Shown in pieces: positions 36,306 to 44,239 of a stretch of 64,000 nt of DNA (positions are counted from its first letter, which is position 1; the number at the start of each line of letters is the position of its first letter). The stretch is from CAKSQF01 sp964582375. GTDB lineage: Bacteria; Bacillota; Clostridia; Oscillospirales; CAG-272. The stretch covers positions 1 through 64,000 of the forward strand of contig CAZORL010000006.1 of NCBI GenBank assembly GCA_964582375.1, read 5' to 3'. The notes below the pieces were generated by a model that saw only the letters and a program-made list of their open reading frames with translations, searched no databases and was not told where the DNA came from. Position numbers and translations under genes: made by a program.

Positions 36306-37553
36306 TTATCTATTGTCCCATATTCCCTTGATCTTTTCGTAGATCTCGTCGGGAATCTCGGGTGTGCCCTGTGCGTTTGCGGGCAGAAGCTGATCGCCTG
36401 CGACCTTCGGGTCGGAGCATCTGCGATCATTTCTGTAAAGCTCGCGAACCGATTTGTCGCGCATGTCCGGGATGTCAAGCTGTTTGTTGCCCTCAAGGAT
36501 CGACAAATAGCCGAAAAGTCCGGGCAGGAACATGTCCATCGCCTCGTAAACGTCGATTATATCGGCGTCGGGATTGCCGCGAAGGTGTTCGATCGCATTG
36601 TACATTGAGTAAAAATCGCTTCCGCCGTGTCCGAACTCTGCCGCAAGCTCCGAATGCTCGTCTGTCGGGCAGTAGTTCTCGAATATTTCGCCCTCTTTGG
36701 AGTAATCGCCCGCCTCTTTGGTGGCGTTGACATAAATACGGGAAATGTCTCCTTGGAACGCATCCTCACGCGCAGTCTCCATACGTCCCTTGCTTCCGTA
36801 AACTGTGTACCAGATCGAGTTCTTGTAAAGATCTCCGTGTATGCTCTTGAAGATCGCACCGCCCTCGAGCGTCATGATCTCAAGTCCGAACAGTCCCGAC
36901 AGCGAGCCCATTCGCGCATTCAGCTCACCAAACGGATGCTCAAAGCCTATGACCTTGATCGGACGCTTGCCCGTGATGTGTACCAGCGGTCCTATCGAGT
37001 GGGTACAATAATAGGTCGAATACATGAGATTTCTCCAGTGATCACGCTCACCGTAGGTGATGAACGGCCAGATCGGCTCGCAGTTGTGGACATATTCGCC
37101 CTCTGCGTATTCGATCTCACCGATCTTGCCCTCACGATAGAGCCGTCTCATCTCGCGCGGACCGGGCATGTAGCAGTAATTTTCAAGATAGCAGTATTTT
37201 CTTCCCGTCTGCTCGACCGTCTCAACAAGCTCGACAGCCTCTGCCATGGTCTGTACGGGCAAAACCTCGGATATGACATCCTTGCCAGCCTTCATTGCTT
37301 TGACTGCAAACGGTGCGTGCTCGTTTGCGTAGTTTGCGAGTACGACAACATCCATGTCGTGAGTCAGAAATTCATCGTAGGAGGTGTAATATGTCACATG
37401 ATCTCCGTGACGCTCCTTGGATTTTTCAAGCCCTTCCGCCCATTTGTCGCAGATGGCGACAAGCTCGGCGTTGTCTGCCTTTTCACAGTAGCGTATCATC
37501 ATGTCGCCGCGGCGGACACCGATGACGCCTACCTTTATCTTTCTGTTTTCCAT
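36306..37553 (-). CDS. Gfo/Idh/MocA-family protein, copy 1 (possibly GH109-like)
   Basis: A 415-residue paralog of the gene that follows, with the same blocks: IKVGVIGVRRGDMMI, VLANYANEHAPFAVKAMKAGKD, YCYLENYCYMPGPREM, and ERDHWRNLMYSTYYCTHSIGPLVHITG. Both lack a signal peptide, so they work in the cytoplasm. It is the first gene of the unit, with a divergent AraC-type regulator next door, the usual picture of an inducible sugar locus. The tandem copies probably arose by duplication and may act on two related glycosides or as partners. Substrate is unknown. Confidence 0.75.
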   Translation of the reverse strand: MENRKIKVGVIGVRRGDMMIRYCEKADNAELVAICDKWAEGLEKSKERHGDHVTYYTSYDEFLTHDMDVVVLANYANEHAPFAVKAMKAGKDVISEVLPVQTMAEAVELVETVEQTGRKYCYLENYCYMPGPREMRRLYREGKIGEIEYAEGEYVHNCEPIWPFITYGERDHWRNLMYSTYYCTHSIGPLVHITGKRPIKVIGFEHPFGELNARMGSLSGLFGLEIMTLEGGAIFKSIHGDLYKNSIWYTVYGSKGRMETAREDAFQGDISRIYVNATKEAGDYSKEGEIFENYCPTDEHSELAAEFGHGGSDFYSMYNAIEHLRGNPDADIIDVYEAMDMFLPGLFGYLSILEGNKQLDIPDMRDKSVRELYRNDRRCSDPKVAGDQLLPANAQGTPEIPDEIYEKIKGIWDNR

Positions 37554-37609
37554 TAGACCTGTCTCCTTTTCGTTGTATTGATTGCATCCGTCGATGCTTT
37601 GCTGTAAAG

Positions 37610-37638
37610 ATTATAACCCATATGTCAATAAAAGTAAA
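37610..37638 (-). promoter_or_regulatory. Promoter of the Gfo/Idh/MocA-EamA operon
   Basis: On the minus strand TTTACT (37638-37633) and TATAAT (37615-37610) with 17-bp spacing. The weak -35 fits a promoter that needs the neighbouring AraC activator. Confidence 0.6.
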
Positions 37639-37680
37639 TGGATTTTTTCTATCTCTATAAGGAAAAATTCCACCTTTTTG

Positions 37681-37709
37681 TTGACAAATTGAAAAAAATG
37701 CTGTATAAT
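37681..37709 (+). promoter_or_regulatory. Consensus promoter of the AraC-type regulator
   Basis: TTGACA (37681-37686) and TATAAT (37704-37709), 17-bp spacer; divergent from the operon it probably controls. Confidence 0.85.
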
Positions 37710-37751
37710 AGCTCGTGAGAAGGACACAAGAGCGCACGGAGGGTCGTGATT

Positions 37752-38585
37752 ATGAAAAAAGAGCCGATGAATGTCTGCAAATTTGTTCCCACCAAAACCA
37801 TAAGGAATGAGATAAATCTCATAAGCTTTGTTTACGAAAGACTTGCACTGACCACCGAAATGAAGATGACAGCGGTCTATTCGGCTGTTCTCGTCACATC
37901 GGGGAGCGGCATTTTGCATACCGCACAAAAGGATTTCAAGCTCTGCCGCGGTGATATATTCTTTAAGCTCCCCGCAAGGCAGTATGCCATTGAGAATTGC
38001 GGTGATCTTAACTATATCTACATTTCGTATGAGGGAACTCGCTCACGCGAACTGCTCGAACGGATGCATTTTGATGAAAAATCGCCCGTTTACCACGGAT
38101 TTGATAAGCTTATCCCATTTTGGGAGGAGGCGGTCGAGACTGTCGCCGATTGTAACATCGATCTGCGGACCGAAAGCGTGCTCCTTTACACGGTATCATG
38201 CATATGTTTTCGCTTTTCGGGAGAGAGCGACGATCGCGACAGCCGCAGCGGCATGCTTTACATAAAACAGTATGTCGATGAGCATTTCACCGATTGTACG
38301 TTGACCCTTCAGTCGGTGAGCGATCTTTTTTCGTATAACTATAAATACGCATCAAAGGCGTTCGTTCGAATGACCGGTATGTATTTTCACGACTATATCA
38401 ATGAAAAAAGGATGCTTAATGCCAAAAAGCTGATAGATAACGGCTTTATCAGCGTAAAAGAGGTTGCGCACATGTCGGGATTTTCGGATGCACTCTATTT
38501 CTCCAAGCTGTTCAAAAAAAGCAATGGCGTCCTGCCGAGCGAGTATATAAAAAGTCGGCAAGACGCCCCCGATATAAAAGCCTAA
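37752..38585 (+). CDS. AraC-family transcriptional regulator
   Basis: From ATG 37752 (GGAGGG 8 nt upstream; a GTG at 37746 is too close) the product has 277 residues. The N-terminal part (about 1-165) has a cupin-like sensor fold (CRGDIFFKLPARQYAIEN). The C-terminal ~100 residues hold two HTH motifs: LTLQSVSDLFSYNYKYASKAF and ISVKEVAHMSGFSDALYFSKLFKKSNGVLPSEY. It likely senses a sugar and activates the divergent Gfo/Idh/MocA operon. Confidence 0.85.
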   Translation: MKKEPMNVCKFVPTKTIRNEINLISFVYERLALTTEMKMTAVYSAVLVTSGSGILHTAQKDFKLCRGDIFFKLPARQYAIENCGDLNYIYISYEGTRSRELLERMHFDEKSPVYHGFDKLIPFWEEAVETVADCNIDLRTESVLLYTVSCICFRFSGESDDRDSRSGMLYIKQYVDEHFTDCTLTLQSVSDLFSYNYKYASKAFVRMTGMYFHDYINEKRMLNAKKLIDNGFISVKEVAHMSGFSDALYFSKLFKKSNGVLPSEYIKSRQDAPDIKA

Positions 38586-38613
38586 AGGCGAATATTTTTG
38601 AGTCTTTTGTCTC

Positions 38614-38642
38614 TGGACTTTTCGGCAAGAAAACGGTATGAT
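38614..38642 (+). promoter_or_regulatory. Promoter remaining in front of the broken carD gene
   Basis: TGGACT (38614-38619) and TATGAT (38637-38642), 17-bp spacing. A good ribosome site (GGAGGG) still precedes the ATG, so the wreck may still be transcribed. Confidence 0.5.
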
Positions 38643-38675
38643 ATGTTTGAGATGAAAAGAATCGGAGGGACGAAT

Positions 38676-38980
38676 ATGAGACTCGAAAAGGGGGATGTGG
38701 TAGTTTACGGCGTCAGTGGATCCCCGACAGTCGCCGTCGCACGGAGGTTTTCGGGAGAATAATCGACGGCGGCGATCGTGCGGATATAATCAGGCTGATC
38801 AGAGTCCTCTCGGCTCGCAAGCACGCTCTTGAAGTGACAGGCAAAAAACTCGGTACCGCCGACAAAAACATCCTTGAACAAGCCGAGAAGGTCGTCTTTG
38901 ATGAGCTTGCTTTGGTGCTCGGTATCGATCATGACGAGGTAGAGGCGTTCATAATCGAGCATGCGGCGAAAAACAAGTAA
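38676..38980 (+). pseudogene. carD-family regulator remnant with internal deletion and frameshift
   Basis: From ATG 38676 the frame reads MRLEKGDVVVYGVSG, the start of CarD/CdnL proteins, but after about a dozen unrelated residues it stops at TAA (38757-38759). In another frame the sequence resumes as WIPDSRRRTEVFGRI, then GGDRADIIRLIRVLSARK, and ends with KNILEQAEKVVFDELALVLG and a TAA at 38980. That is the C-terminal half of CarD. The middle (roughly 70 residues, about 200 bp) is missing and the two ends are joined out of frame near 38712-38723. CarD binds RNA polymerase beta and stabilises open promoters. This copy cannot make a full product; another copy may exist elsewhere. Confidence 0.8.
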
Positions 38981-39019
38981 AAATATTGTCACATGAGGGG
39001 ATAAAAAAGAAATAATTTA

Positions 39020-39048
39020 TTGACAACGGCGAAAGAATGTGGTATAAT
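39020..39048 (+). promoter_or_regulatory. Consensus promoter of hpt
   Basis: TTGACA (39020-39025) and TATAAT (39043-39048), 17-bp spacer. Confidence 0.9.
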
Positions 39049-39087
39049 AGACCATAACAGCTCAACATGAACTGAAAGGAATCTATA

Positions 39088-39636
39088 ATGAGTAACATTC
39101 ACCCTGACGTCGATTATGTTATGTACAGCGAGGACGATATAAAAGAGCGTATCAAGACGCTTGCCGCCGAGCTGAGATGCGAATATGCCGATAAAAATCC
39201 TGTTTTCGTCGCGATCTTAAAGGGAAGCGTTATGTTTTTTGCCGACCTTATGCGCGAGCTTGATTTTCCGCTCACTATGGATTTTATGTCCGTTTCTTCC
39301 TACGGCTCGGGGACGATCTCGCGCGAGCTTGTTTTCCGCAAGGATCTCGATTATCCGATCGAAGGCAAGAATATCGTGCTCGTGGAGGATATTATCGACA
39401 CGGGCAATACGCTCTATGTGCTCCGTAATAAGCTTCTCGAACGCCATCCCGCATCACTTAAGATCGCCGCACTTCTCGACAAAAAGGCTCGCCGCGTCGC
39501 AAATATCGATGCCGATTATGTCGGATTTCCCTGCGAGGACGAATTTGTTGTCGGCTATGGGCTTGATTATGATGAAAAATACCGCGAGCTTCCCTATGTC
39601 GGCGTGCTCAAACGCTCAGTCTACGAAGGTTGCTGA
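39088..39636 (+). CDS. hpt: Hypoxanthine phosphoribosyltransferase
   Basis: A 182-residue purine salvage enzyme of standard length. The PRPP-binding motif VLVEDIIDTGNTL is central (about 96-108). VFVAILKGSVMFFADLMREL and DFMSVSSYGSG precede it, and DKKARRVANIDADYVGF follows. It converts hypoxanthine (and often guanine) with PRPP to IMP/GMP. It is a single-gene unit. Confidence 0.95.
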   Translation: MSNIHPDVDYVMYSEDDIKERIKTLAAELRCEYADKNPVFVAILKGSVMFFADLMRELDFPLTMDFMSVSSYGSGTISRELVFRKDLDYPIEGKNIVLVEDIIDTGNTLYVLRNKLLERHPASLKIAALLDKKARRVANIDADYVGFPCEDEFVVGYGLDYDEKYRELPYVGVLKRSVYEGC

Positions 39637-39653
39637 TCTTTGCTTTTTTGTAA

Positions 39654-39694
39654 AACATCGGACTCTGCAGATATCCGCAGAGTCCGATGTTTTG
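39654..39694. terminator. Terminator between hpt and the cytidylate-kinase-like gene
   Basis: AACATCGGACTCTGC and GCAGAGTCCGATGTT form a perfect 15-bp stem around an 8-nt loop, between converging genes. Confidence 0.85.
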
Positions 39695-39699
39695 TGTTA

Positions 39700-40323
39700 T
39701 CAAAGTGAAAGCTTGTAATCAAGGAAGGTTCTGATCAGCTTGACCGCGCCGTCAACTCCGAGTTTGGAGGAGGACAGGCAAAGATCGTAATATTTTGCCT
39801 CGCCCCACTTGCGTCCGGTTGTTGAATTGTAGAAGGATGCACGCGAGCGGTCGGTCTTTTTCATCATGTCCGCCGCCTCTTTTTCGGAAATACCGCGCTC
39901 ACTTGTGATGCGCTCAATGCGGAATCTGTCGGATGCCGACACAAAGATCGTTGTCAGATCGCAAAGACCCTCGAGGAAATAATCGGCGCATCTGCCGACC
40001 ATTACGCAGTTGCCCTTTGATGCAAGGCTCTTTATCGCATTGACCTGCGCGATGTAGAGCTGTGTGCCGATCGTGTTTTCGGCACCGGTTACATGCGCAC
40101 CGTAATATCCGCCGCCGGTTGCCAGTGTGTAGAGCAGGGATGACGTGCGCTTTTCGTCGTTTCTCTTGAGCAGATCAATGTGAAGACCGCTCTGTTCTGC
40201 CGCATGTACGAGAATCTCTTTGTCGTAAAATTCGTATCCGAGCTCGGATGCAAGCTGTTTTCCGATCTCAAATCCTCCGCTGCCAAACTGCCTGCCTATA
40301 GTTATGATCTTGTTATTTTGCAT
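39700..40323 (-). CDS. Cytidylate kinase-like P-loop protein
   Basis: A 207-residue P-loop kinase. IITIGRQFGSGGFEIGKQLA contains the nucleotide-binding loop, and YEFYDKEILVHAAEQSG, VMVGRCADYFL, RIERITSERGISEKEAADMMKKTDRSRASFY (lid) and KYYDLCLSSSKLGVDGAVKLI follow. This is the cytidylate kinase-like family (AAA_26), which is separate from Cmk and frequent in clostridia. The substrate is not established. AAAGGCAGGTCAC lies before the ATG. Confidence 0.85.
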   Translation of the reverse strand: MQNNKIITIGRQFGSGGFEIGKQLASELGYEFYDKEILVHAAEQSGLHIDLLKRNDEKRTSSLLYTLATGGGYYGAHVTGAENTIGTQLYIAQVNAIKSLASKGNCVMVGRCADYFLEGLCDLTTIFVSASDRFRIERITSERGISEKEAADMMKKTDRSRASFYNSTTGRKWGEAKYYDLCLSSSKLGVDGAVKLIRTFLDYKLSL

Positions 40324-40373
40324 TAATGTGACCTGCCTTTCTGAAAAATATTGCTTTGTCAGCCTGTATATAT

Positions 40374-40402
40374 ATTATACAACTTTTTTTGAAAAAAGTC
40401 AA
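40374..40402 (-). promoter_or_regulatory. Promoter of the cytidylate-kinase-like gene
   Basis: On the minus strand TTGACT (40402-40397) and TATAAT (40379-40374) with 17-bp spacing. The remaining ~160 bp up to the transglutaminase gene is AT-rich with a TATAAT at 40514 but no matching -35. Confidence 0.8.
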
Positions 40403-40562
40403 GAGTTTTTTGTCAATCGACCAACTCTCGTCGAAAATATTTGTGAATTTTGAAAAAAGTGAAAAATATTTTTATATCATGCCATCTGTCACCGATTATT
40501 CATAATTGTTTGATATAATCGATAGATATATAAGACCGATGCTTGAAAGGAAGGTGTCGCAT

Positions 40563-42257
40563 ATGAAGATGACAAAATCGTTTACTGCATATCTGCTTGC
40601 CTTTGCACTCCTGCTCTCTCTTTTCTCTTGTGCAAACGACAGCCTCTCCCTTGTGAGCATACGGCAAAATGTCGCAGAATGTATGGTGACACCCGAACTG
40701 CTGACAAACGGCGGTATGCCCGAAAATCTTGCTCACTCGGTGATCACTCTTTCAAATACCGATCTTTCGGGTGCAAAAAGGGCGATGAAAAACGCCATAG
40801 AAAATGTCGAGACTAAATGCGATGTCTCGGCGTATGGTATCAAGACCGATCAAGCGGGCGGACTTTTTGCCGAGATCGTCAACAGCACACCCGAGTTTTT
40901 CTACATCTCAAGCGGAATAAAATTCAGCTACAACAAGACCACGGGGATCGTTTCCGAGATAACATTCGAGTATACGATGACAAAGTCGGAGATCACGCAG
41001 GCAAAAAAATATTTTTCTGAACAGGTCGAGGCGATAATATCAAAAAAACCGACCGACATCACCAAAGAGGTCGATATCGCACTTTGGTTTCATGATTATA
41101 TCTGTCTGAATTTCGCCTACGACGCCGATCTCAAGGTGTCCGATGTCTACAATTTCCTAAAAGGCGGCAAGGGTATCTGTCAAGCATATGTCCTTCTCTA
41201 TATGGAACTAATGACACGCATGGGTATCTCATGCAGTTATGTCACCTCGACACAGATGAAACACATATGGAATACCGTGAATATCGACGCTCAATGGTAC
41301 CATGTCGATCTGACATGGGATGACGCTCTTCCCGATACGCCCGGAAGGGCAAGACACGATACCTTCCTTTGCTCGGACAGTGCACTGAAAAAGGTCGGTC
41401 ACGCCGACGGATGGAGCGCGCCTGCCGGCTGTATCTCGACACGATTTGACTCGGAGAGCCTTGATGTTATTGATACCGCTTTTGCGCGGATCGACGGCAA
41501 ATGGTACGCCGCCGATCGACAGAGCGGCGAGATATGCGAGTTTGATCTTGTCAGTATGTCAAGGCAAAGCGTCTATTTCGTCGATAGGCTCTGGCGAGTG
41601 AACGGCAGCTCGAACGATGCGTTTTATAAGGATCGCTATTTGAGCATATGTGCGATCGACGGCAAACTCTGTTTCAGCGACCCCGACGGTGTGTACTGCC
41701 TTGATATTTCGACTAAGATAGCGGTGAAGCTTGCCTCCCATACGGGAAACGGATGCATATACACGCTCGTTTCAAATGACGGCATAAACCTTGAATACAC
41801 GGTCAGAACGACCCCCGGTTCAGAGCCGATCGATACGGTATATTTCGCGCCGACCTTTCCCGAATTTCATCGCGATCTCGCAGGTTCGGGCGGAGAGCCA
41901 ACGCCGATTTTGTCGCTTAAAAAGAGCGATGACGGTCAGATCTTCGATTTTCGCATCGTGCTTGCCTGTGACGATCGTTCATTGATTGATCGTTCGGACT
42001 GCCGACTTGAACTTGCATTCGGGCGTGGCGAAATGCCCGTAAAGAGCTTTTCTTATAAGCTTCTTGACAATATTTATCTCTATCGTGCAATAGTTGACAA
42101 GGATGCGGTCTATACGGCGGCAAGCGGACAGTGCCTTTTCGGTGCGGCAATAGACGGCATTCCGACCTCCGACGTTGATGTCGCGACGCTCATTTTGCAC
42201 GACGACCTCTCGGGCAATGTCCTCTTTGAGTATCGCGTGCCTCTTTCGGAAATGTAA
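40563..42257 (+). CDS. Transglutaminase-like domain lipoprotein
   Basis: From ATG 40563 (GGAAGG 8 nt upstream) there are 564 residues. A lipoprotein signal ends in LLSLFSC (about C21). The transglutaminase-like domain (about 165-265) shows GKGICQAYVLLYMELM (Cys at about 205), MKHIWNTV (H234) and WYHVDLTWDD (D249), a Cys-His-Asp triad. The C-terminal ~300 residues have a beta-rich form (KWYAADRQSGEICEFDL, DRYLSICAIDGKLCFSD), perhaps a propeller. It faces the outside, where such domains cut or crosslink peptides. Confidence 0.8.
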   Translation: MKMTKSFTAYLLAFALLLSLFSCANDSLSLVSIRQNVAECMVTPELLTNGGMPENLAHSVITLSNTDLSGAKRAMKNAIENVETKCDVSAYGIKTDQAGGLFAEIVNSTPEFFYISSGIKFSYNKTTGIVSEITFEYTMTKSEITQAKKYFSEQVEAIISKKPTDITKEVDIALWFHDYICLNFAYDADLKVSDVYNFLKGGKGICQAYVLLYMELMTRMGISCSYVTSTQMKHIWNTVNIDAQWYHVDLTWDDALPDTPGRARHDTFLCSDSALKKVGHADGWSAPAGCISTRFDSESLDVIDTAFARIDGKWYAADRQSGEICEFDLVSMSRQSVYFVDRLWRVNGSSNDAFYKDRYLSICAIDGKLCFSDPDGVYCLDISTKIAVKLASHTGNGCIYTLVSNDGINLEYTVRTTPGSEPIDTVYFAPTFPEFHRDLAGSGGEPTPILSLKKSDDGQIFDFRIVLACDDRSLIDRSDCRLELAFGRGEMPVKSFSYKLLDNIYLYRAIVDKDAVYTAASGQCLFGAAIDGIPTSDVDVATLILHDDLSGNVLFEYRVPLSEM

Positions 42258-42269
42258 AATGTTTTTTCT

Positions 42270-42302
42270 CACCCCCGACAGCCATTGTCGGGGGTGTTTT
42301 TC
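42270..42302 (+). terminator. Terminator after the transglutaminase lipoprotein gene
   Basis: CACCCCCGACA and TGTCGGGGGTG pair around a 5-nt loop, then TTTTT. Confidence 0.95.
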
Positions 42303-42343
42303 CAACTATTGGTTGCATTTTTACCCGAATTTGCCGAAAAGTA

Positions 42344-42372
42344 TTGACTTTTTTGCGTGTTTAGTATATAAT
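42344..42372 (+). promoter_or_regulatory. Promoter of the heterodimeric ABC exporter operon
   Basis: TTGACT (42344-42349) and TATAAT (42367-42372), 17 bp apart. The -10 covers an ATG at 42371, which therefore cannot be the start. Confidence 0.85.
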
Positions 42373-42406
42373 GGCAGACAGTACCATATTTTTCGGAGAA
42401 ATGACA

Positions 42407-44239
42407 ATGAATCAAAAAACAAGACAGGGAAGGTCGGGCGGTATTTTCACAATGCTCCTTGATTTTTTGCGAGGAAGCAAGCGATATTATATCATGACCG
42501 TCCTTTCGGTTATCATAAATTCTTTTGCCGACATGATAAATCCGCAGATAATTGCCTTTACGATCGACCATGTCATCGACAGCAAGACACCCGATCAAAA
42601 CTCTGTTTTTACAAGGATCGCGGACAGGTTCGGCGGAATGGGATATCTCGGCGAGCATCTTTGGCTTATCGCTTTGGCGATCGTTGCAGTCTCGCTTGTC
42701 TCGGCACTGTCGAATTTCTTTTACAGAATGTCGCATACGAGAGCCGCGGAATCGACAGTTCGCACCATGCGCAACAGGATATTTCATCATATCGAATATC
42801 TGCCGCTCTCTTGGCATACGCAAAATCGAACCGGTGATATCATCCAGCGTGCGACCTCGGATGTCGATGTCGTCAAGCGTTTTCTGTCCGAACAGCTCGT
42901 TGCCATCTTTGAGATCGTCATAATGCTGACATTCTCGCTCTATTTTATGTTTTCGATGAACAGATCGCTTGCCTTTATTGCTGTCTTGACGATGCCTGTG
43001 ATAATCGGCTATTCAGCGATATTTCACCGTATGATCGGCAAAAGATTTGAGGTATGCGACGAAAATGAAGGAAAGCTGTCCTCGATCGTTCAGGAAAATC
43101 TGACGGGAGTTCGCGTTGTCCGCGCGTTTGGCAGGGAAGCACGCGAGCGTGAAAAATTCGCCGATCAAAACAACCACTACGCTAAAATGCGGCTGAGACT
43201 CGGGGCGGTGCTTGCGGCATTTTGGAGCTCGTCCGACCTGATATCCGGACTTCAGGTAATGCTCGTTGTCGTTTTCGGTGCACTCAAATGTACAAATGGC
43301 GAGATGACAGCGGGCGATTATATCGCTTTCATCTCATATAACTCGATGATCGTGTGGCCGATCAGACGCCTGGGTAGAATGATATCCGAGCTTAGCAAGG
43401 CAAGCGTCTCCATGAAACGCATTCACTCTGTTTTGTCAACGGCGATCGAGCAGGATGCCCCCGATGCCTCAGAGGTCGATATGCACGGCGATATCGTCTT
43501 TGATCATGTCAGCTTTTCTTATGACGGCACCACCGATGTGCTCTGCGATGTCAGTTTTTGCCATCGTGCGGGGCAGACACTCGGCATACTCGGCGGCACT
43601 GGATCGGGAAAATCGACGATAGCTACGCTGCTTGACAAGCTTTATGATCTGCCCGATGGTTGCGGAAAGATAAGCATCGGAGGAGTTGATATCAAAAAAA
43701 TCAAGACCGACCATCTTCGAAAAAATATCGGATTTGTTCTCCAAGAGCCATTTCTTTTCTCACGCACGATCCGAGAAAATATCGAGCTTGCCTCGGACAA
43801 TATCACATTTGACGATGTCAAAGAAGCCTCCGAGATCGCCTGCCTTGACAAAGCGGTTGAGCGTTTCGCAAATGGGTACGATACATTCGTCGGCGAGCGC
43901 GGCGTGACCCTTTCGGGCGGACAGAAACAGCGTGCCGCGATTGCACGCATGCTTGCTCAAAAGACACCGATCATGATATTTGACGATTCGCTCTCAGCTG
44001 TCGATACCGAAACCGATGCCAAGATACGCGCATCGCTTGCCGAGCATACAAGCGGTACAAGCGTGATACTTATTGCGCACAGGATAACGACCGTCATGCA
44101 CGCGGATCAGATCATAGTCCTCGATAAGGGTAGGATAGTCGAGTCGGGAAGTCATGACGAGCTTGTCAAAAAGGGCGGACTTTACGCCGAGATATACTCG
44201 GTGCAGACAAATATGCAAAATGGGGGTGAGCATCGATGA
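42407..44239 (+). CDS. ABC exporter subunit A (degenerate ATPase site)
   Basis: From ATG 42407 (CGGAG 8 nt upstream) there are 610 residues: a six-helix membrane domain (about 20-320) and an ATPase domain (about 345-600). Walker A GGTGSGKST is at about 395 and the signature LSGGQKQRAAIAR is intact. Walker B is IMIFDDSLSAVD, with Asp in place of the catalytic Glu. This is the degenerate-site subunit of a heterodimeric type IV exporter of the BmrC/LmrC/TM287 kind. It overlaps the next gene by 4 nt (ATGA). The substrate may be a drug, lipid or peptide. Confidence 0.9.
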   Translation: MNQKTRQGRSGGIFTMLLDFLRGSKRYYIMTVLSVIINSFADMINPQIIAFTIDHVIDSKTPDQNSVFTRIADRFGGMGYLGEHLWLIALAIVAVSLVSALSNFFYRMSHTRAAESTVRTMRNRIFHHIEYLPLSWHTQNRTGDIIQRATSDVDVVKRFLSEQLVAIFEIVIMLTFSLYFMFSMNRSLAFIAVLTMPVIIGYSAIFHRMIGKRFEVCDENEGKLSSIVQENLTGVRVVRAFGREAREREKFADQNNHYAKMRLRLGAVLAAFWSSSDLISGLQVMLVVVFGALKCTNGEMTAGDYIAFISYNSMIVWPIRRLGRMISELSKASVSMKRIHSVLSTAIEQDAPDASEVDMHGDIVFDHVSFSYDGTTDVLCDVSFCHRAGQTLGILGGTGSGKSTIATLLDKLYDLPDGCGKISIGGVDIKKIKTDHLRKNIGFVLQEPFLFSRTIRENIELASDNITFDDVKEASEIACLDKAVERFANGYDTFVGERGVTLSGGQKQRAAIARMLAQKTPIMIFDDSLSAVDTETDAKIRASLAEHTSGTSVILIAHRITTVMHADQIIVLDKGRIVESGSHDELVKKGGLYAEIYSVQTNMQNGGEHR

